Shown: positions 7,091-14,932, numbered from the stretch's first letter. The stretch is DNA of 43,782 nucleotides from Bacteroidales bacterium (GCA_017469845.1 JAFUFP010000023.1:1-43782); one strand, 5' to 3'. The notes: generated by a model from the sequence alone, not told the origin. Numbers and translations: made by a program.

Positions 7091-8350
7091 ATGTTACAGG
7101 AATCATTACTCAACCTGCGCCAACGCGTAGAAGCCTTGTTCCGCGACAAAGGATACAAGGAAGCGTGTATCAAACGCTACAATCAGACATGGGATCATTT
7201 GAGGGACTATATGACAGAACATGGCCACGTTCTGTTTACCTCAAAAATTGGAGAGGCGTTTTTGGCATCCAGATATGGTGAGCGATCCTTTGCGGACCTT
7301 TCTCATCGTCAACAAGAGTGCGTAAGGCACATAGATGTGTTAACATACATGTTGGAAAACGATGGTGTGATGCATACTCGCCAAACTCATGTCAAGTATG
7401 TTTTTTCTGGATCTGCCGGACTTTGGTTCAACAAGTTCCTTTCTGAGGAGACAGAATACAAGCGCAGTTCTTCAATCAGGCGATATCAAGAGCGTCTTCA
7501 CAACTTGTATCGTTACTTAATGGAGCAAAAGACAGAAATAGAGGGCATTACGCCATCGCTCATGTCCGATTATGTTGCTCATTTGGACTTCGTGAAATCG
7601 GGACCAGACCGGGACAATATCGTGATGACCACAAGAATTTTCTTTCGTTATCTGTGTTCAAAACAGGTGTTGAAGGATAACCGACAGGAAATGTGGATGT
7701 CTCTTTTGCGGCTTAAGGGATCAGCAAGAGGGAGTCATCGGGTTCCATCCGTATATACGGCCGATGAAGTGGAGCGCATCATTGCTGCTATTGACCGCTC
7801 CTCTGCTCAGGGGAAACGCGATTACGCAATGACATTGCTTGCAGCACGTTATGGACTAAGAGCATCAGACATTGTTGGCCTTCGTTTTGTAAACCTTGAT
7901 TGGGAACATGACAGGATATCAATCATACAAAAGAAGACGGAAAAGAAGGTGGTTCTTCCTCTGTCAGAGGAGGTAGGCACAGCCCTCATTGAGTATATAA
8001 AGTATGCTAGGCCAGCAATTGACCATCCCTGTGTGTTCATATCCGCTCAAGCGCCCTTCAAACCTCTGTCAAGTAGCGTCATGGCAGCTTTCTTACAGAA
8101 ATACATGCTACGTGCTGGAATAGACTCGACAAATAAAAAGAAGGGGCCACACGCATTGCGTCACAGCTTGGCCACAAATCTCTTGAGCGTGAACACAACA
8201 TTGCCCGTCATCTCGGAAATACTTGGGCACAGCAGCACGGAGAGTACGAAAACTTATCTGCGTGTCAACATGGACCTGCTGCGGCAATGCGCTTTGGATG
8301 TTCCTTTTGTTCCATCATCTTTTTATGAGAATCTATATGGGCAAGCCTAA
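7091..8350 (+). CDS. ritA: Tyrosine recombinase, first of the RIT trio
   Basis: The 419-residue protein has an N-terminal SAM-like/core-binding half and a C-terminal catalytic half. The catalytic set is visible: Arg in ARYGLRASDI, Lys in the beta-hairpin (QKKTEKKVV), HALRH, the LGH motif, and the nucleophile Tyr389 (KTYLRVN). The start is taken at ATG 7091 (MLQESLLNL); the earlier TTG at 7064 lies between the repeat array and this ATG and is less likely. The 3' end overlaps ritB by 14 nt. Known RIT systems are thought to need all three recombinases for movement. The adjacent repeats may let the proteins control their own expression. Confidence 0.9.
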   Translation: MLQESLLNLRQRVEALFRDKGYKEACIKRYNQTWDHLRDYMTEHGHVLFTSKIGEAFLASRYGERSFADLSHRQQECVRHIDVLTYMLENDGVMHTRQTHVKYVFSGSAGLWFNKFLSEETEYKRSSSIRRYQERLHNLYRYLMEQKTEIEGITPSLMSDYVAHLDFVKSGPDRDNIVMTTRIFFRYLCSKQVLKDNRQEMWMSLLRLKGSARGSHRVPSVYTADEVERIIAAIDRSSAQGKRDYAMTLLAARYGLRASDIVGLRFVNLDWEHDRISIIQKKTEKKVVLPLSEEVGTALIEYIKYARPAIDHPCVFISAQAPFKPLSSSVMAAFLQKYMLRAGIDSTNKKKGPHALRHSLATNLLSVNTTLPVISEILGHSSTESTKTYLRVNMDLLRQCALDVPFVPSSFYENLYGQA

Positions 8351-9356
8351 TGAGAAGTACCGCAATCACGGTATATATGCCGAATGGATTGCCAAATATG
8401 TTGCCCACAAACGGTCCTTGGGCTATAAAATGGAAGATATCGAGGAGAGACTCTCACCATTTGACAGGCTGACGATTGAACGCGGAGAGGCAGAAATCGG
8501 CATCACTAAAGACCTTTTTGATGCATATATGCGACCTCGTCCATTGGAATCCAGCACCAACAGATATGAGCGTGCCACTATACTCAGGAACTTCTCAGCA
8601 TACCTTCAGCTGATGGGATACGAGTCATATCTTCCAATGCTTCCCAAGAATCATAACAGTACCTTTACGCCCCATATCTACACCAAGGCTGAAATGGCCG
8701 CCCTCTTCAGGGAGTGCGACAAACTGTACGTGCACCGTCATTATATGTACTCAATGAAGTGCATGATGCCTGCCCTGATACGTATGTTATATGGTACAGG
8801 TGCCCGTATCGGTGAAGCGTTGAATCTAAAGAATGGTGACGTGGATCTTCAAGAAGGGCTAATATTGCTCCGCGAGTGTAAAAACGGACAGGATCGGCTT
8901 CTTCCCATGTCATTATCCCTCAGAGAGGTTTGCAAGGACTATGCAGCGTACAAACTGAAATCTGGGCTGACAGCGACCCCGGAACGCCCGTTCTTCACAT
9001 CTCCGGATGGACATAGTCCCACTGAAGGTACTATATATGAACTCTTTCGGACTGTCTTATATCGTGCAGGTATACCTTATGAAGGAGGGAAACATGGTCC
9101 CCGAATCCACGACCTCCGTCACACTTTCTGCGTCAATGCCTTGGTCAAAATGAGCGAGGCAGGACAGGACCTCTACTACTCCATGCCAATCTTGATGACT
9201 TATATGGGGCACAAGTCACTTTCTGCCACGAACCGCTACGTAAGGCTTACGGAAGAAATGTATCCCGGGTTGCTGAAGCAGGTGGATGCCGCCCACAAAT
9301 ACGTGTTCCCCGATATAGGGGTCAATCTGGAAGAGGAGGACTATGAAGACGACTGA
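8337..9356 (+). CDS. ritB: Tyrosine recombinase, second of the RIT trio
   Basis: The 339-residue protein has catalytic Arg in GTGARIGEAL, the HDLRH motif, YMGHKS and nucleophile Tyr301 (NRYVRLT). The ATG at 8337 (MGKPNEKYRN) is preferred because it gives a 14-nt overlap with ritA, exactly the overlap seen between ritB and ritC. An ATG at 8325 (MRIYMGK) is the alternative. The N-terminal half should be the core-binding domain. The equal overlaps suggest translational coupling, hence fixed ratios of the three proteins. Confidence 0.9.
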   Translation: MGKPNEKYRNHGIYAEWIAKYVAHKRSLGYKMEDIEERLSPFDRLTIERGEAEIGITKDLFDAYMRPRPLESSTNRYERATILRNFSAYLQLMGYESYLPMLPKNHNSTFTPHIYTKAEMAALFRECDKLYVHRHYMYSMKCMMPALIRMLYGTGARIGEALNLKNGDVDLQEGLILLRECKNGQDRLLPMSLSLREVCKDYAAYKLKSGLTATPERPFFTSPDGHSPTEGTIYELFRTVLYRAGIPYEGGKHGPRIHDLRHTFCVNALVKMSEAGQDLYYSMPILMTYMGHKSLSATNRYVRLTEEMYPGLLKQVDAAHKYVFPDIGVNLEEEDYEDD

Positions 9357-10368
9357 CTTTGCGAAAAACCTGTCCGACTTCTTTGGGCAATATCTTCCCG
9401 TCGAGTGCGGCATGTCACAGAATACAGTGAAAGCCTACAGTCACACCTTCCTCCTTCTACTTGAATATCTTCATGCGGAGGAACGAATCAAACCCGAAGC
9501 TGTATGCCTAAAAGACTTTACGAAAGATCGTGTTATTGCGTTCTTAAAGTGGTTGGAAACAGAAAGAGGATGTTCCGTATCAACCAGAAACTCCAGACTG
9601 GGCGCCATCCATTCCTTTGCCAAATACCTTCAGTATCGCAATATCTTGAATATCTCCAACTGGCAGGAAATCATGTCCATCAAGATCAAAAAGTCTCCTG
9701 CAAAAGAAATGGAATATCTTACCATTGATGGAATCAAGTTGCTACTGCGACAGCCGGATATCAAGACTAGGGCAGGAAGACGAGACTTCGTACTGTTGGG
9801 CCTCTTGTACGATAGTGCAGCCAGGGTTCAGGAACTCATAGACCTTACTCCTGCAGACTTTCGCTTTGATGAAACGACGACCGTCCGGCTGCTGGGGAAG
9901 GGCTCAAAAGTAAGGGTGGTTCCCCTGTCAAGTGATGAGGTAAAGAATCTGCGTCGCTACATGGACGAATGCGGACTGTTGGAGCCCAACAGGAAGAACT
10001 GTCCTCTTTTCCCAAACCCGCAAGGTGGAAAACTCTCCCGTATGGCCGTGCTGAATATCGTGAAAAAGTACTTCAATATGGCCAAGACAAAAGATCCAGA
10101 CCTGATGCCGCCGCGGTTGGGATGCCATTCCTTCCGCCACAGCAAGGCTATGCATATGCTTGAAGCAGATATCAATCTCGTTTATATCAGAGACTTCCTG
10201 GGACACTCTTCCACGACAACAACTGAAGTGTATGCGCGAGCAAGCGAAAAGAAGAAACAGGAGGCACTTGCGAAACTGAATCCGGGCATCATCAAGGACA
10301 CAAAATCCTCATGGAAAAAGGACAGGGCCCTGATGGCTTACTTGAAAGACCTCCAGCAGAAATACTGA
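9343..10368 (+). CDS. ritC: Tyrosine recombinase, third of the RIT trio
   Basis: The 341-residue protein begins inside ritB with a 14-nt overlap. It carries Arg in DSAARVQEL, the Lys hairpin (GKGSKVRVVPL), HSFRH, LGHSST and the nucleophile Tyr297 (TEVYARAS), so it should be an active recombinase and not a remnant. The LGHSSTTTTEVYARAS tail resembles XerC/D-like integrases. The stop is followed two bases later by ATATTATGTAAAG, the inner boundary of the right terminal region. Confidence 0.9.
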   Translation: MKTTDFAKNLSDFFGQYLPVECGMSQNTVKAYSHTFLLLLEYLHAEERIKPEAVCLKDFTKDRVIAFLKWLETERGCSVSTRNSRLGAIHSFAKYLQYRNILNISNWQEIMSIKIKKSPAKEMEYLTIDGIKLLLRQPDIKTRAGRRDFVLLGLLYDSAARVQELIDLTPADFRFDETTTVRLLGKGSKVRVVPLSSDEVKNLRRYMDECGLLEPNRKNCPLFPNPQGGKLSRMAVLNIVKKYFNMAKTKDPDLMPPRLGCHSFRHSKAMHMLEADINLVYIRDFLGHSSTTTTEVYARASEKKKQEALAKLNPGIIKDTKSSWKKDRALMAYLKDLQQKY

Positions 10369-10370
10369 TG

Positions 10371-10482
10371 ATATTATGTAAAGTGAATCCCGCTCATATC
10401 GGCCTTCTGCTGCCCTGTGGGCTGGGATACTTTACATAATCTATGACTTTACATAAATCTGCTTATGTAAACCTTTACATAA
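10371..10482. repeat. RIT element right end with TTATGTAAAG repeats
   Basis: It contains TTATGTAAAG (10374-10383), CTTTACATAA at 10430-10439, 10447-10456 and 10473-10482, and the variant TTATGTAAAC (10463-10472). The outermost copy is the terminal inverted repeat, next to the GAGGCA duplication. The right end has five copies against four on the left, so the ends are related but not mirror images. Confidence 0.8.
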
Positions 10483-10488
10483 GAGGCA
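10483..10488. repeat. Target-site duplication, right copy (GAGGCA)
   Basis: It directly follows the terminal CTTTACATAA and matches 6953-6958. Confidence 0.85.
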
Positions 10489-11424
10489 GTTACCGACAAT
10501 CTCCTCCAGGGCATGAATCGGGTAGTTGAAGGACCGCTCAGCCTCCGGCTTATATTCTACTTTCTGAACATTCTCCTTGACGATGTTTGTCTGGAGGTAG
10601 GCCATTGTCTTGTTGTAGATACTGTCAATCGGACCTTTGATGGAAGGGACTTCAATGAAGTTGTCCGGATCCTGAAGTTTGCCTTTGGGGAAAACGGTTA
10701 TATCGACCTGGGTGTATGGGAAGAACTTCTCCGGATGGTCATTGAACATCAATAAAGCAACATTCTTCGGGTGTAGAGCCTCTTTAGGCCCGGCGAGAAG
10801 GTCCATTGCCTCCAGAATGGACTGGAAAGGTTCGGTTTCAATCTGATCGGCCAGCTTGCTCCCGGTTTTCACCAAATAATCCCTGACCAGGGTAATGGAG
10901 ATGTCGTTTATGGATGCCGCCATGTTGGGGCGGTCATCAAAAGGAATGTTGCTCGCAAGCTCCAGCAACTCCGTCTTCATCTGCCCTTTAGGAATGATAG
11001 ATGACGAATTGTAGCGAACGCGGTAATTGTATTTCTTGTCTTTGACTGTAACGTCATCAGGAACTTCATAGGGTCTTTCCATTCCAGCCGGACACCAGAT
11101 GACAAATACCGTCTTTCCATCAATCTCCTCTATGCTTGTCTTGGGGTGATACACGGGATTGATCAGGTTATTGAACACCAACATATCTTTGCCGATGGGT
11201 TCGATCTCGTTCAGAGATACCCCTTTGACAGGACGAATTGGACGGCCGTCTTTCTCCTCAACACCGACAACGACATATCCGCCTCCTTCATTCGAAATGT
11301 CATTTGCGAAAGCACAAATGGTCCGATAGATGGAGGCTGGGTTCCATCCTTCTTTGAATTCAATGCGATGACCCTCAACTGTCCGGCCATCCAGAAGCTT
11401 TTCTATACTTATCGGCAGTGCCAT
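10483..11424 (-). pseudogene. Schlafen/AlbA_2 (RecG-like) regulator, N-terminal part
   Basis: The minus-strand start at 11424 (MALPISIEKLL) leads into an AlbA_2 domain (IEFKEGWNPASI, the GGGYVVVGVEE strand) and on through the RecG-like central region to HALEEIVGN. There the frame runs into the RIT right end and stops at 10441 after 13 foreign residues, giving a 327-residue truncated protein. The AlbA_2/Schlafen fold is expected to bind nucleic acid or nucleotide. The HTH half is separated by 3.5 kb at 6377-6958. The truncated N-terminal piece could still be translated, but loss of function is likely. Confidence 0.9.
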
Positions 11425-11459
11425 AACATTTTGTCTTTTATGCGAAGGTAATCATTTTT

Positions 11460-11570
11460 CTACAACAGCCCATTGAGTTTCGTCATCGAAGAAGCTTTTA
11501 TTTCATCTACGATATCAATATAAGGTTTCATGGACGAGTAGTCACTGTGGCCAGTGTTCTGAGTCAACCA
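11460..11570 (-). pseudogene. C-terminal remnant of a Bacteroidales integrase (tyrosine recombinase)
   Basis: The minus frame reads WLTQNTGHSDYSSMKPYIDI and ends NGLL before a stop at 11462-11460. GHSDY-x2-MKPYIDI is the signature around the nucleophilic Tyr in integrases of Bacteroidales mobile elements. Nothing upstream in this frame belongs to an integrase, so only the last 37 or so residues survive. Confidence 0.7.
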
Positions 11571-11585
11571 AAATCCGGAAATGAC

Positions 11586-11778
11586 ACACCACCTTTTCCT
11601 CGGGCAGCGAGCAATAGGTTTGTTACGATCTCCTTCGGGACATTCATCTCTTCACAGAACTGTTCGGTACGGGTCGCGGCCAGATCGCAGCTGGATTGAT
11701 ACGTTCCTTTCCAGTTGACCCTGCCAAGCAGGCTTTTCGCCGCCTTTTTCCGCTGACCTTCATCAGTCGGATCCAGGC
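11586..11778 (-). pseudogene. Unidentified gene fragment fused to the 195-bp repeat sequence
   Basis: A minus-strand open frame reads GLDPTDEGQRKKAAKSLLGR and continues to EEMNVPKEIVTNLLLAARGKGG. Its last 30 bases (11586-11615) are identical to 6320-6349 of the 195-bp repeat. It therefore shows what may have preceded the glycine-rich tail in the lost gene. I do not recognise the family. The frame breaks on both sides. Confidence 0.5.
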
Positions 11779-11880
11779 CTTTCCATTCCAGCCGGACACC
11801 AGATGACAAATACAGTCTTTCCATCATTCTCCTCAATGCTTGTCTTGGAGTGATACACGGGATTGATCAGATTATTGAAC
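11779..11880 (-). repeat. 102-bp partial duplicate of the Schlafen-like gene
   Basis: It matches 11075-11176 with five mismatches by eye, at an offset of exactly 704 bases. In the minus frame it encodes FNNLINPVYH through VIWCPAGME, then diverges into a stop. It is a fragment of a second, diverged paralogue or of a duplication. Confidence 0.85.
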
Positions 11881-11908
11881 CCAACAATTGTCACACACAG
11901 CAGATTTA

Positions 11909-11938
11909 TTTGTTGTTAAATATTTTTTCTTATTTTTG
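11909..11938 (+). promoter_or_regulatory. Bacteroidota promoter for the AbrB-like gene
   Basis: TTTG (11909-11912) and TATTTTTG (11931-11938, matching TAnnTTTG) are 18 bp apart, close to the -33/-7 consensus of Bacteroidota. The gene starts 43 bases further on. Confidence 0.65.
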
Positions 11939-11981
11939 CAGAAAAGTAAGGAATTCTTATTTTTCTTAAACGTTAGAGATT

Positions 11982-12278
11982 ATGGCAACTATCGCAACAA
12001 TGTCATCGCGAGGACAGATTGTCCTACCTATAGCTATCCGCAAGAAACTCAGTCTTGGGGAAGGCTCACAGTTTCTGGTAGTTACAGACAACGAGAATAT
12101 CCTCCTAAAACCCGTTAAGGATCCTTCTCTCGATGAGTTCTATTCGCTTATTGAACAGGCGCAGAAAACTGCCGCTCAACTTGGGCTTACCGAGAAGGAG
12201 ATTAATGCGGAAATCAAGTCAATGCGAGCAGAGAAGCGCAAATGGCGGGTATCGAAGCTGAAGGCCCGACAGAAATGA
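11982..12278 (+). CDS. AbrB/MazE/SpoVT-family DNA-binding protein
   Basis: The 98-residue protein starts with a swapped-hairpin AbrB domain (SSRGQIVLPIAIRKKLSLGEG, then a beta strand and KPV). It has a C-terminal helical tail, rich in lysine and arginine, of the kind antitoxins use to bind a toxin. This family acts as dimeric transcription regulators, often the antitoxin of a PIN- or MazF-type pair. No toxin gene follows: the next gene, 160 bp downstream, is an AlaX-like protein. It has its own promoter and is followed by a probable terminator. Confidence 0.85.
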   Translation: MATIATMSSRGQIVLPIAIRKKLSLGEGSQFLVVTDNENILLKPVKDPSLDEFYSLIEQAQKTAAQLGLTEKEINAEIKSMRAEKRKWRVSKLKARQK

Positions 12279-12291
12279 CAGGAACAAGATC

Positions 12292-12330
12292 AACGTCCGG
12301 AATGAGAATGATTTCCCTCCGGGCGTTTTG
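12292..12330 (+). terminator. Probable terminator after the AbrB-like gene
   Basis: AACGTCCGGA (12292-12301) pairs with TCCGGGCGTT (12318-12327) with one G-U pair, followed by a short TTTTG. Confidence 0.5.
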
Positions 12331-12392
12331 CGTCTTACGGCAAATTACGAACTCCCTACGTCACATCCCGTTATCATTTCAAGGGAATTGTC

Positions 12393-12400
12393 TATATTTA
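12393..12400 (+). promoter_or_regulatory. Possible -7 box for the AlaX-like gene
   Basis: TATATTTA fits TAnnTTTG in all but the last base and lies about 42 bases before the ATG at 12442. No clear TTTG -33 element is seen at the expected distance. Confidence 0.4.
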
Positions 12401-12441
12401 CCGGAACAACAGAAAAAAAACATCGACAATCCCAAGAATAC

Positions 12442-12900
12442 ATGGAACCGGTTCTCAACGCCCACAACAAGGAGGAATATCCTCCGATGCATACCGCCGA
12501 GCACATCCTCAACGCAACAATGGTAAGGATGTTCGGTTGTCCCAGATCGAAAAACGCCCACATCGAGAAGAAGAAATCCAAATGCGACTACTTTCTTGAA
12601 AAAGCTCCGACCGACGGGCAGGTCGCAGCGATAGAAGCCGCTGTAAATGAAGTGATTTCCCGAAACCTCGATGTAAGGATCGAGTTCATGACAAGGGAAG
12701 AAGCAGCGGAAATCGTGGACCTGAGCAAACTCCCCGAAGATGTCTCCGAGACTCTGCGCATCGTCCGTGTCGGTGACTATGACGCATGCGCATGCATAGG
12801 CGCCCATGTAGGCAACACTTCCGAGATCGGCACCTTCAAAATCCTATCCCACGATTTCAATGACGGGGTATGGAGAGTGAGATGGAAGGTTGTGCAGTGA
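12442..12900 (+). CDS. AlaX-like alanyl-tRNA editing domain protein
   Basis: The 152-residue protein corresponds to the second additional domain of threonyl/alanyl-tRNA synthetases in free-standing form. The zinc-ligand pattern is clear: HTAEH (His17, His21) and CIGAHVGNTSEIG (Cys118, His122). Such proteins hydrolyse mischarged tRNA, usually Ser- or Gly-tRNA(Ala), in the cytoplasm. The ATG at 12442 (MEPVLNAHNK) is chosen; a longer frame starting at 12328 overlaps the likely promoter and terminator. The length fits the small AlaX type that lacks the glycine-rich domain. It is a single-gene unit, convergent with the alcohol dehydrogenase gene. Confidence 0.85.
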   Translation: MEPVLNAHNKEEYPPMHTAEHILNATMVRMFGCPRSKNAHIEKKKSKCDYFLEKAPTDGQVAAIEAAVNEVISRNLDVRIEFMTREEAAEIVDLSKLPEDVSETLRIVRVGDYDACACIGAHVGNTSEIGTFKILSHDFNDGVWRVRWKVVQ

Positions 12901-12936
12901 CAGAAAGAAAACGAAACCAAAATCGACAATAAAAGT

Positions 12937-12976
12937 GATTCCGGGGCCGCAGCTATCCGCTCGCAGTCCCGGAATC
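12937..12976. other. Inverted repeat between convergent genes
   Basis: GATTCCGGG (12937-12945) is perfectly complementary to CCCGGAATC (12968-12976) across a 22-base loop. It lies between the AlaX-like gene and the convergent dehydrogenase gene. There is no T-run, so terminator function is uncertain. Confidence 0.5.
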
Positions 12977-13008
12977 CGCCTCATCTCCCCTTTGCCGGAG
13001 CGGAATCT

Positions 13009-14187
13009 TTACTCCATGCACATCCTGAAAATATTCTCCACGTCCTCCTGACGGAGATGCTTGAATCCCCTCAGCACATCCCCTCCGACCGCTTTCCTTG
13101 CCATTACCGGGAAATTCTCCTCCCCGATTCCGACCTCAGGAAGAGTCCTCTTCAGGCCGAAGGTATCGAAGAGAACTGAGGAGAGACACTCTATCGCCTT
13201 GGATGCGATCTCCATCGGAGAGCCTTCGGCGCTCAATCCGAACACATTCACTCCGAACTGGACATAACGTCCCACGTTCTTTTCGTCAAGGCAATACTTG
13301 AGCCACCTTGGCGTAAGTATGGCGAGCCCGAGGCCATGGGTTATGTCATAGATGGCGGATAGTTCGTGCTCCATCGGATGGCAGGACCATGGAAGGGCCT
13401 TGCCGGCATTGATGAAGCCGTTGATCGCCCAGGAAGAAGTCCACATGAGGTTCGCTCTGGCCTCGTAGTTGTCCGGCTCCTTTATCGCAATCGGTGTGTA
13501 TTTGATGACGGTCTTCATGAGTCCTTCCATGAAACAGTCCAGCATATACATGTCCGAATCCATATTGAAATACACCTCGATGATATGCGAAAGGATATCG
13601 GCGCTTCCGCAGGCCGTCTGGTAAGGACTTACCGTGAATGTATTCGTGGGATCGAGGAAAGACACCTTGGGAAGGATATGGGGGTCAAGTCTCCCGTATT
13701 TGTCCTTGGTATCCGGATTGGATATCACTCCCGCCGTATCCATTTCAGATCCGGTGGCGGAAAGAGTCAGTATGTCGAGGATGGGAAGGGCTTTCTCAAC
13801 GGGAGCCATTATTGCGGGGTCGAAAAAATCCCATGCGTCATGATCGACGCATGCCGAAGCGGCAATCCATTTGGTAGCGTCGATTGTGGAGCCGCCGCCT
13901 ACCGCCAGCAGCACATCAATTCCCTTTTCCTTGCAGATCTTCGCGCCTTCACGGACAGAGGACACCTTGGGATTGGGTTCGATGCCGGAAAGTTCATACA
14001 GTTCCAGACCGGCCTTCCGTATTTCGGAGACGACTTTGTCGTAAAGACCGATTTTCTTGATGGAACCGCCTCCATAGGTCATGAGGACTTTTGTGCCGAA
14101 CCTACGCAGTTCCGGTCCGAGATTATGAAGCTGGTCCTTGCCGAAGTATACCCTTACAGGTATATCGTAAACGAAATCATGTATCAT
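13009..14187 (-). CDS. Iron-containing alcohol dehydrogenase, YqhD/butanol dehydrogenase type
   Basis: The 392-residue group III alcohol dehydrogenase begins MIHDFVYDIPVRVYFG. The nucleotide-binding GGGS occurs at about 97-100, with a TYGGGS turn near 37-42. The metal ligands fit E. coli YqhD with a constant +3 shift: Asp197, His201 (GSADILSHIIE), His270 (CHPMEH) and His284 (ITHGLGLAI). It should reduce aldehydes to alcohols with NADPH in the cytoplasm, in fermentation or aldehyde detoxification. It is transcribed alone, divergent from the flavin reductase gene at 14279. Confidence 0.93.
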   Translation of the reverse strand: MIHDFVYDIPVRVYFGKDQLHNLGPELRRFGTKVLMTYGGGSIKKIGLYDKVVSEIRKAGLELYELSGIEPNPKVSSVREGAKICKEKGIDVLLAVGGGSTIDATKWIAASACVDHDAWDFFDPAIMAPVEKALPILDILTLSATGSEMDTAGVISNPDTKDKYGRLDPHILPKVSFLDPTNTFTVSPYQTACGSADILSHIIEVYFNMDSDMYMLDCFMEGLMKTVIKYTPIAIKEPDNYEARANLMWTSSWAINGFINAGKALPWSCHPMEHELSAIYDITHGLGLAILTPRWLKYCLDEKNVGRYVQFGVNVFGLSAEGSPMEIASKAIECLSSVLFDTFGLKRTLPEVGIGEENFPVMARKAVGGDVLRGFKHLRQEDVENIFRMCME

Positions 14188-14278
14188 ATCAATTGTTATT
14201 TATGGATGCTTGCAAAAATAATCACCTTTGTCTAACTTCGCAATACACAATGTCTTTTATAAACATCCGATAGAAAAT

Positions 14279-14908
14279 ATGAAACGGGTTATACTTCTGT
14301 CATTGGCCGCATTGGCCATCCTCTCATGCGGAGAAAACCGCTCCTCAAAATCAAATAAAGATAAACCGGTGGAGGCCATTGAGATCCTCCCTACCGAAAT
14401 CCGCGAAAACCCCATTGAACTTTTCGACCGGAAATGGGCCCTCGTCACCGTCGGCACACCGGATGACGTCAACACGATGACGATTTCCTGGGGATCCCTC
14501 GGGGAACTCTGGGGCAAACCCGTCGTAACGGTCTACGTCTCCTCCAGCCGCTACACACATGAATTCATGGAAAGGAACCCTAAATTCACCGTTACCTTCT
14601 TCCCCGAAGAATGCCGCGGAGCCCTTCAGTACCTGGGAAGCCACTCGGGGCGTGACGGTGACAAGATAAGCGAATCCGGTCTCACTCTCGAATTCCTCCA
14701 GAGCGGTCTTCCCTCATTCAAGGAAGCCGACATGGTAATCGAAGCCCGAAAGATCTACGGATACCCCTTCTCAGAGGAAGGTTTCGGCGATGTTCCCGCC
14801 CAGTTGTATTCCTCCGGAAGGATGGGAGTGCATTCGGTCTATGTCGGGGAAATCGAGCACGTTTGGGTAAAAGGCCGCGAAGGTGAGCCTTCTTCCAGCT
14901 CCAAGTAG
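14279..14908 (+). CDS. Flavin reductase-like lipoprotein
   Basis: The 209-residue protein has an N-terminal signal MKRVILLSLAALAILSC with a lipobox (LSCG), then a flavin reductase/FMN-binding split barrel (KWALVTVGTPDDVNTMTIS, VVTVYVSSSRYTHEFMERN, TVTFFPEE). Cytoplasmic Bacteroidota homologues begin near NPIELF and lack the signal. Here the domain seems to be exported and lipid-anchored. The ATG at 14279 is chosen over the frame start at 14228 because it begins the signal peptide. It lies 24 bp before a secreted hydrolase gene and may be co-transcribed with it. Confidence 0.85.
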   Translation: MKRVILLSLAALAILSCGENRSSKSNKDKPVEAIEILPTEIRENPIELFDRKWALVTVGTPDDVNTMTISWGSLGELWGKPVVTVYVSSSRYTHEFMERNPKFTVTFFPEECRGALQYLGSHSGRDGDKISESGLTLEFLQSGLPSFKEADMVIEARKIYGYPFSEEGFGDVPAQLYSSGRMGVHSVYVGEIEHVWVKGREGEPSSSSK

Positions 14909-14932
14909 TTTCACGGGAAAAACCTGAAGAAC

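Larger units (their letters stand above)
6959..10482 (+). mobile_element. Recombinase-in-trio (RIT) element, 3,524 bp
   Basis: Three tyrosine recombinase genes overlap in one direction with no cargo and are enclosed by TTATGTAAAG...CTTTACATAA inverted repeats and GAGGCA duplications. Insertion splits a Schlafen-like gene that can be rebuilt in frame. This is the layout of RIT elements known from several phyla. The element looks complete: all three genes are full length with their catalytic residues. Its coding sequence looks more AT-rich than the flanking chromosome, which supports recent arrival. Confidence 0.88.

Noticed and set aside
6959..10482. A Tn554-type transposon
   Set aside because: Tn554 has two tyrosine recombinases plus an unrelated TnpC and carries resistance cargo. 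Here all three proteins have the R-H-x-x-R-H-Y set and there is no cargo, which is the RIT layout.
12328..12441. Longer N-terminus of the AlaX-like protein
   Set aside because: These codons overlap the terminator of the previous gene and the probable promoter; the domain starts just after the ATG at 12442.
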